Assembly (NCBI GenBank): GCA_001599595.1
Contig: BCHH01000002.1
Coordinates: forward strand, 3,713,546 to 3,777,545
Direction of reading: 5' to 3'
DNA length: 64,000 bases
Source of the DNA: Beverwykella pulmonaria
Lineage: Eukaryota > Ascomycota > Dothideomycetes > Pleosporales > Melanommataceae
Shown here: one piece after another, positions 57,453-64,000 of the stretch
How the letters are laid out: each line of letters begins with the position of its first letter
How positions within the stretch are numbered: the first letter of the stretch is position 1
The notes under the pieces: model-generated
Told to the model about the DNA's origin: nothing
Database searches by the model: none
Seen by the model: the letters and a program-made list of their open reading frames with translations, nothing else
Position numbers and translations under genes: made by a program

Positions 57453-57935
57453 AGCTGTTTCTGTTTCGCGACGCTGAGTTTGAGGTCTTGAGACGAGTGG
57501 TGGATATAGCTAGCTTTGATTTGTGACATCGAGTATGTGATAACAAGAAGACTGATGCGTATGATTATGGGTAGACATTGTTGTTTTAGAGAAGAGATGG
57601 AGCATGGTTTGACGTGTTTACTCTTTATGCTAGGCGCCTACCGTTAGCAGACCTTTCCCCGTGCTCTTCCATTACTCTGACCTAGGTACTTACTCATGCT
57701 CTTCCTGTTTCTTGAGATAACAAGGGCACACGAGGGTGCAAGAAACCTTGAGAAGCTGTGGGTGCCACGGAACGAATCGTCACGCGTGGCGACCTCTTGC
57801 TGTTCTCAAAGGTCAAACTTGCACCGAAGGTCGCCTTGGTTCTTGAAATTGACTTGTGATATTGTCCCTCCAACAACTCTGGCTGTGGATTGGCAAGGAA
57901 ATTTATCTCCTCTTAAACGCCTCCCGGACCTGTGT
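57453..57935. other. Intergenic, nothing recognised
   Basis: About 480 bp between the broken membrane-protein gene and the stop of the next minus-strand gene. Frames here are short and antisense or random. Confidence 0.5.
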
Positions 57936-58496
57936 TTATCGATTCCGTGGCGCGTAACTCGGTCGTATCTTACTGTGACCTCTCTGATTTGTGATACCAA
58001 GATCTTCCCTCAGCCCCTGCAAAAGCGCATCCACAACCGCTCCCGCCTCCCTTCTTATATCTGTATACTTCGCCGTCACAGCCGGTGGATGCGCATGCAA
58101 CCGAACCGACCCCTTCAAACAGACACCTCCCACCTGCTCCAATAACCTCATCTCAACTCCATGCCTCCCGACTTTCTCCTTGCGCCCAAAAATAAGCCTT
58201 CCATCCTGCTCGACACCTCTTTCCCTTAGCTCCTCAACGAACGCGTTCTGCACCCGTCGTCTTACCCATGATCTCACGACCTTTGCTTTGGACAGTGTGA
58301 CGCCTACGGTGACGTGCCACCAAAGTCCATCTCTTTTTCTCTCACTGAATAAACGCTTTTGGACTTCGTTGAGAGGATGTTGGTGGTCGTCGTGGAGGCG
58401 GTGCGCGATGAAGGTCTTGTATGTGGAAGCATAGCTGCACGCAAAGAATTGGAACCTCTGCTTCTTGAGAAGATTCACAACGCTCATGGCACCCAT
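57936..58496 (-). CDS. Hypothetical basic protein, 186 residues
   Basis: A single-exon frame from ATG 58496 to the stop at 57936. The sequence looks like a folded protein: LLKKQRFQFFACSYASTYKT, AHRLHDDHQHPLNEVQKR, LFSERKRDGLWWHVTVGVTL, RSWVRRRVQNAFVEELRERG, EQDGRLIFGRKEKVGRHG and EAGAVVDALLQGLREDLG. It is strongly basic with a Trp pair, which could suit an RNA-binding or mitochondrial role, but this is a guess. I do not recognise the family. Support comes from length, ATG start, amphipathic helices and even composition compared with the antisense frame on the plus strand (57991-58434), which is Ser/Thr/Pro-rich and less convincing. It lies head-to-head with the eIF1A gene, 271 bp apart. Confidence 0.6.
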   Translation of the reverse strand: MGAMSVVNLLKKQRFQFFACSYASTYKTFIAHRLHDDHQHPLNEVQKRLFSERKRDGLWWHVTVGVTLSKAKVVRSWVRRRVQNAFVEELRERGVEQDGRLIFGRKEKVGRHGVEMRLLEQVGGVCLKGSVRLHAHPPAVTAKYTDIRREAGAVVDALLQGLREDLGITNQRGHSKIRPSYAPRNR

Positions 58497-58767
58497 AAGA
58501 CGAAGATGAGTGTTGATGAGAGCGTCGTTGTCCAGAAGAGGAGCGAATTCACGAAGCTCGAAATCTTGGGAGCCGCAAACGAACTATTCCCCTTTCGGCG
58601 TCACAATCATTTTAGCGCTTTGGGCGCCCACATCTCACACTGCCACTTCCCTCGACAAACGACGACTCACACAAACAAAACCCACACCACCGGTCGCTTC
58701 ACCCAACTCCCCAAAACCTCCGCTCCAACACAAAACACAACCGAGAAACCCACCACTACCCGCAAAT

Positions 58768-59391
58768 ATGCCCAAGAATAAGGGAAAGGTATGTTGACGC
58801 CCAGAATCTGCAGCCCCACTACCCCGCCACCCATCCTCGCCCTCGTCTGTTCTTCAGAACACCACAGGCTAACGTGCGTCCACTAGGGAGGTAAAAACAG
58901 GCGTAGGGGCAAGAACGAGAACGACAACGAGAAGCGCGAGTTGACCTTCAAGGAAGAGGGCCAAGGTACGTCTGCCTCGCATCCGTCCTTTCCCACCCAC
59001 AACCTCGCTGACACCATGCTCAGAATACGCCCAAGTGATAAAAATGCTCGGTAACGGCCGCCTCGAAGCGCAGTGTTTCGACGGCGCGCGCCGCCTTGCC
59101 CACATCCGAGGCAAACTGCGCAAGAAAGTCTGGATCAACCAAGGCGACATCATCCTGCTCTCGCTGCGCGACTACCAAGACGAGAAGGGCGACGTGATCC
59201 TCAAGTACACGGCCGACGAGGCCCGTTCGCTCAAGGCATACGGAGAGCTTCCCGAGAACGCGAAGATCAACGAGACCGACACGTATGGAGACCAGGGCGA
59301 CGAGGGTATTGGGTTCGAGTTCGATGAGGACCGGGACGAGAGTGACGATGAGAGCGGTGATGGCAAGGAGGTCGACATCGACGATATTTGA
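58768..59391 (+). CDS. TIF11: Translation initiation factor eIF1A
   Basis: Exons 58768-58788 (21 nt), 58887-58965 and 59024-59391 give 155 residues; introns are 98 and 58 nt. eIF1A binds the 40S subunit A site and works with eIF1 in scanning and start-codon choice. The N-terminal tail is basic ([19 protein letters not shown]), the OB-fold core reads [48 protein letters not shown] and [19 protein letters not shown], and the C-terminal tail is acidic ([20 protein letters not shown]) ending in DDI. All family parts are present. The first exon encodes only seven residues. Confidence 0.97.
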
Positions 59392-59683
59392 GGACCGAGT
59401 GTGCGGGTCCGCCATGCTGTCTCGGCTGTAAGCTGCGATGTTGCGTTCAATAAGTTGCGAGCGAGCACCGGGGCGGCTCAAATGCGCACCACTTGCTGGC
59501 GGGCGGACGGACGGACGGGTGGTGGTGAGGGGCTTCTGAGTTTATAAATTTGACCGCATGTCCCCTATTCACGGGTGTTATGCGTAGCCACATCTCGAGA
59601 GTTGACAAAATCACATGCTTTTCATTCCAACATCATGACCAAGAAATTCGTTTCAAATTTTGCGTCTTCATGCCCACTGTTGC

Positions 59684-62543
59684 CTATAGAGTTGGCAGAC
59701 TCACATCCTCATACACGCTCCTATTGAAGAAGTTGTAGATCCTCCTCCCAATATCCGTGCCCACCAGGGCAGCCAACTCCCTCTCGTCCATATTCGCCAA
59801 TTCGATAATGTTTTCCACCTCCAACGTCAACGTCACCACGGCCTTTTCATTCATCCCCGGAATGGCCCTCAGCATATCTTGCGTGACTTGATTAAAAGTC
59901 CTCATTTCATCCCCTACCATCGAAGGATCCAGCCCAATCTGCACCGCCTTCAGCGGATCCGGCTCCTCCTGCTGCTTTTTAAGCTCCTCAAAGATCTCCG
60001 CTGTCTGGTACGGCGACGACGACCATATGATCTTCAACCGTGGGAATGCGAGCGTGAGCATAACGATCTTAGCCTGGAGATCTGGCGCCACTGCCAACCC
60101 AGCGGCTGTCTGTGGGCCATAGAGATCGGAGAACGGCTCTAGCGTGAAGGACTTGTTTTGGTCAAACTCGATGAGCAGCATGGGGTATTTGTAGTGTTCT
60201 AGCATGGCCTCGGCCTGGTTGAACAGGCGACCATTAGCGAAGGAGCTGATGAGATCACGGACGGATTTACGCTCAATGCAGATCTGTGGTGTGAGGACAT
60301 AGTCGCCGACCGTGAGCATGCAAGGCACTACGACAATACTTCGGCCGTGGAGGAGGGAGGGCAGACTGGAGCGAAACTCGCGGACGTCGACGACCACACG
60401 CGGAGGTTGAGCTACAGCGGCTAGACGCCCACCACCGGCGATACGCGTGTTGATGGTACGAAGGAAAGATTCCTGTGGGTCGAGTGCGGCGGATGTGAGC
60501 GTTATGGCCATATTTCCCCTCTCCCTAATCAGTCGAGTAAAAGCATCCTTCTCCCTTCTTACGGCTGAGAGGTAGCGTTGCTCTTCTACGCTTCCGCCAT
60601 AGTACATGAAGAATACCTTGACGGTTCGATCGGTGTGGGAGGAGCGATAGACTTCTATTCTTCGGATGAAAGCAGCATCAGGCTCATACATGATGACGTA
60701 GCGCGGCTTAACTTCTTCCAAAATGTGCTCGTCCATATCGCCTTCGTACGGATGAATGACGATCAGCTCATTCATGTCGAAGAGCTCGTAGTAGTCCTCC
60801 ATGTTGTCCAGTGGGTCATAGCCGATCTCTGTTTTCTGCATAGACTCGGTCTCGGTCGGCTGCAGCTCACGCATCAGACTGGCAATGTGTGCATCACGGT
60901 CTCCAGCGGTACGGATTGCGCCAATTTCTGACCGCGGAGGGCCTGAGCCTGCCGCTCCACCCCCCCTAACTCTTCGCCTCTTATTTGGTGGTGCTTTGCC
61001 CGATTTTCCACTTTGGACGCGCTGCTCGGTGCTCCCATTGATGGCTTTCTGGTTCTCCGAGAAGAGCGCTGCACTGACTTTAGAGAAGTCCCGCTTCCAA
61101 AAGAGGTAATTGCGCAGCTTTCGACGCATCATAAACTTTGCGGATGGTCCATCATCTCCGTCGTCTTCGCCAGCACCCTCTGGCCTGACATACATAGTCT
61201 GCAAGAATTCTCGCAGCTGGCGACAAGTGCCTTGATCGCCGCACATGATCAGGATAGAGCCATTCGAGCTATCTTGAGGTACTGGATTTAGGTATGCGTC
61301 TTGTTCAATCTCTTCGAGTATCTCAGCGAGCTGGGTCCATTTCGGAAACTCTTCAAGAACAGGCTCTAGAGAATCAGGCGCAGCGTTGGGATTATTAAGA
61401 TCCGCGTTCGCGAGCTTTCCCGTATACACTCTACGTTTCGCAGTGGTGAAGATAGTATCCGCCGCATCGAGGAAGAGCCAAGGGGATTGATTTTGCTTCG
61501 TCGAGCCTGGGGGAGGCTGAGAAGCTGCCAGGACGGTATCGAGGTATTTGTTGAAGTCGACGGCGTCGTATGTGAGCAGAGCGTGTAGGATCGTGCGCAG
61601 GAGGGTGAGATCTCGGACGACTTGTCGCGTTTTGAAACTTGTTCGATGCCAGACGGGGTCCAATTGTCTTCTTATCATGGTGTCGAAGTTCTTGTGGAGT
61701 GCGCTATCCAGCGTCCAGTCTTCCATCTCGATGCCCGAGTTACTTTTCCTCAACTCGCTGATGCTAACCTCGACACATTCAAGCACAGCGTTTTGTATGT
61801 CCCGCATTGGTTCCGTCATCGGTACCTCCAGCTCAATGACTTCTGCCTTCTTTCTGCCTTCGAGCGACTTGGCTACTGTGACGTGGAAGCGCGGGTACAA
61901 CGAAGGTTTCTGGAGAAAGAGGTTCTTCATCATGTTGGACAGCGGAGAGTAGCCCATTGTGAAGGGCTCTGGTGCATCTGAGAAAGCCTTCAGAAAGCCT
62001 GCCTTATTCTTTTGTCGGTATATGCGCAAGATGAAGGCTTCCAGTGATGTTGCCACGACCTTCTCGGCGTGCAGGACAACTACCCCAGTCACCGTCTCCG
62101 GATTCAACAGCCCCGATAGGAAATCCACGATCAGGATGCGCGATGTGATACTGAATAGGCCGCCTTGCGCGTACAGTTTCTCGCGCGTTCCTACGCTCAT
62201 CAGGTCTGTATTCACCAAGCTCAACCCTCTGGCCTGTGGAGCCTGGCTGATAGCTGCATGCTCAGCCAGCGCTTCGCCAATCCAAATATTCTCGCGATCG
62301 TCGGCACCAACGAGCAGAATTAGGTTGTTCCCGGCAGCATCGTACGAGTGGAGGAGGTTGGTGACGATGCGGAGCAGGCCGAGCCCGCGGGCGATGAGGA
62401 CGAGTTCATCTTCCTCCCGCAATTCCTTGAAGATGTCCTGTTGGAATTCCTGGCATCATCAGCACCATCGATGTCGAAGAAAGCAGTGTAGCACTTACGA
62501 GAGGAAGGGAAAGTTTCACCGGGGCTTTCTCATCGCTGGGCAT
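59684..62543 (-). CDS. RAD1: DNA repair endonuclease XPF (Rad1 homologue)
   Basis: Exons 62543-62499 and 62449-59684 (minus) give 936 residues; the 49-nt intron falls between codons. The start is the first ATG of the frame; the upstream in-frame stretch has only GTG. XPF with its ERCC1 partner cuts the 5' side of bubbles and flaps in nucleotide excision repair and removes recombination tails. An inactive SF2 helicase-like half (EFQQDIFKELREED, then GLGLLRIVTNLLHSYD) comes first. The nuclease domain has DVREFRSSLPSLLHGR and the catalytic ERKSVRD (E741-R-K to D747). The C-terminal tandem helix-hairpin-helix is at about 868-925 (RAIPGMNEKAVVTL, IIELANMDERELAALVG). A basic KRRRVRGGG patch lies at about 500. 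It is convergent with the eIF1A gene. Confidence 0.95.
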
Positions 62544-63549
62544 TGGGGATAGTGGTGGTCGACGTCGTTGGAGTGGTGGGGGTGCCTTCCAGACTAGGGT
62601 GTCGCGTTTGGTGCGCGAATTCACGCTTTCAGCCACTCACTATCTCCAGCTACTACTTTACCTCTACCATCCCATTCACACCCACTTCCCACCCAGTCTG
62701 ATGACAGGCTCTGCTATACACGATGTGCAACCATACCAGTAACGGGCGGACACACAATTTGTCTAGCAATATTCACCAATTCTTTAAACCTGTCCCTAGG
62801 TCCAAGCAACAAGAAGACCGAGCAGAATTGCTTCATGATCGTGTTGCTCCACACCAAGCCTTTCACCCGCCTCCATTCTGACACACACGGCAAGCAATGA
62901 CTAGCTCATCGGCAATGAACCATATTGGTGCTTTATTTCCTCCTCTCGACATCACATTACATCACGGGCAGCTCCAAAACGGCGACTTAGTCTAGCCGCA
63001 TTCGATCACCGGAGGAGCATCCTCCGCCTTGTCAACCATCTCCATATTCTCATCCATCTCATACTGCGACGTTCCCCTGTCAATGGAACAACCGGTGATT
63101 CTTCTTCCACGCCACTTCGGCTTTGTTTGTGTCGTTTCATTCGTTTCCCCTCCATACTGTTGTCTTGTTTCTTGTTTCATTAATATGATTTTCACAGTTC
63201 CAATCTCCCAGGTATCACCGTGCATGAGAAATCTCAACAGGGCTCTGCGTAGAGAGCACTGTGCTACTCCTAGAACGCCTATGTTGCATCTTTCGATCAC
63301 AAGGTATAGTCTTCCGGTGGCACCTAATCAATATGGAGATCTTGGTTGTCTAGCCGACGGACACATTGTTCCGTCGAATCTTTTATCTTTTCCTCGATCT
63401 CAATTTCCTCTGCATTGAGTAGTCATACATAGCTGAAGAAATGGCGTAGCCCGCTGAGTATATGAAGCTCCTCTCCTCTGAAATCGTGGACTTCGGTCAG
63501 CTACTGTTGTCCTTCTTCATTGTGATATTCGTATTCTATCTGGCCCATC
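62544..63549. other. Intergenic between XPF and the GH5 gene
   Basis: About 1 kb between two divergent genes. A minus-strand frame at 62992-63300 ends in an acidic tail (DENMEMVDKAEDAPPV) that looks a little like a protein end, but has no ATG and no partner exon I can support. Confidence 0.45.
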
Positions 63550-64000
63550 ATGCATTTTGTTTCTGCGTTGCTCGCCGCGGTCACGGCAGGGCTAGCTGTT
63601 GCTGCTCCGGTGACGAGCAAACGAGCCACGAAGTTTAAGTGTAGGCCTCTTCAGGGAAGAACATGATGTTCAATCCAATCATCTGACACTTACCAGTCTT
63701 CGGCGTCAATGAGAGCGGTCCGGAGTTTGGGAACACAAACTTTCCCGGAGTCAAGGGCAAGGACTATGTTTGGCCTACTCAAAGCACCATTGATGTAAGT
63801 TCTTCCATTTTAGTTCCATTCCGTTCCGTTCCTATCCTATAACTATGACGCTAAAAATTCATAGCAATTCATCAGCAAGGGGTTAGTATGCCTTGGGTGC
63901 AAGGTCAATATTTTGTGACAAAGTGAATGAGGCACCACCCAGGTAGTGCCTCGCGTCTCTACACGAGATACTGATGGAGCACCTATCCCCCCCTGCACTT
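63550..64000 (+). CDS. Secreted GH5 endo-beta-1,4-glucanase (cellulase), 5' part cut by window edge
   Basis: Exons seen: 63550-63640, 63697-63794 and 63865-63881, then an intron opening with GTTAGT at 63882 whose end is unclear before the edge. A signal peptide (MHFVSALLAAVTAGLAVAAP) and a dibasic SKR site precede KFKFFGVNESGPEFGNTNF, PGVKGKDYVWP, STID and QFISKG. This is the standard beginning of fungal GH5 (subfamily 5) endoglucanases, where the next residues would form the MN.FRI.F strand. The enzyme would cleave cellulose outside the cell. The acid/base and nucleophile Glu residues lie beyond the window, so activity cannot be judged. Exon 3 is only 17 nt. Confidence 0.88.

Noticed and set aside
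57991..58434. 147-codon plus-strand frame antisense to the 186-residue gene
   Set aside because: Ser/Thr/Pro-rich and less protein-like than the minus-strand frame; most likely its shadow.
62992..63300. Minus-strand frame with an acidic end near the GH5 gene
   Set aside because: It begins with GTG and no ATG-bearing exon could be joined to it with credible splice sites.

Overview
The window is nuclear DNA of a filamentous ascomycete (Pezizomycotina; a dothideomycete-type fungus would fit, but the sequence alone does not settle the class). Most introns are short (46-150 nt) with GTRNGT donors, CTRAY branch points and usually CAG/TAG acceptors. The gene set is typical of such fungi: an FlbC-like C2H2 factor, a Zn2Cys6 factor, a GAS2-domain cytoskeletal protein, Fmp46, Mrs6, TYW3, XPF and a secreted GH5 cellulase. 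There are no operons, rRNAs, tRNAs, CRISPR arrays or intact transposons.

Layout. 0-0.45 kb: 3' end of a tetratricopeptide (kinesin-light-chain type) protein. 1.9-3.7 kb: Rab escort protein Mrs6. 3.7-14.6 kb: a gene desert that becomes G+C-rich towards an FlbC-like regulator (14.6-15.9 kb); a 4-kb desert follows. 19.9-23.0 kb: CREG-like secreted protein (minus), ribosomal protein S30 and Fmp46. 23.8-24.1 kb: a 15-bp minisatellite interrupted by 85 N. 24.3-29.1 kb: a 1531-residue largely disordered protein with a split RRM-like segment. 29.7-33.0 kb: GAS2-domain protein (minus). 34.0-36.3 kb: secreted M28 metallopeptidase. 36.7-38.8 kb: promoter, small upstream ORF and F-box gene. 42.0-43.4 kb: Zn2Cys6 regulator (minus) with nearly 6 kb of gene-free, G+C-rich DNA upstream. 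49.1-53.4 kb: an eight-exon DUF2461 gene (minus) with unusually long introns and a 19-nt exon. 53.7-62.5 kb: compact housekeeping block with TYW3, a methyltransferase, a broken membrane-protein gene, a conserved-looking 186-residue protein, eIF1A and the XPF nuclease. 63.55 kb to the edge: start of a GH5 endoglucanase.

Most genes here act independently: vesicle traffic (Mrs6), translation (RPS30, eIF1A, TYW3), DNA repair (XPF), secreted hydrolysis (M28, GH5), and regulation of development or expression (FlbC-like, Zn2Cys6, F-box). Exon structures were derived by hand from splice signals and reading-frame continuity; each complete multi-exon model sums to an intact frame. The strongest oddities are the DUF2461 gene architecture, the orphan RRM-like giant, the two transcription factors with very long gene-free upstream regions, and the frameshifted membrane-protein gene near 57 kb.
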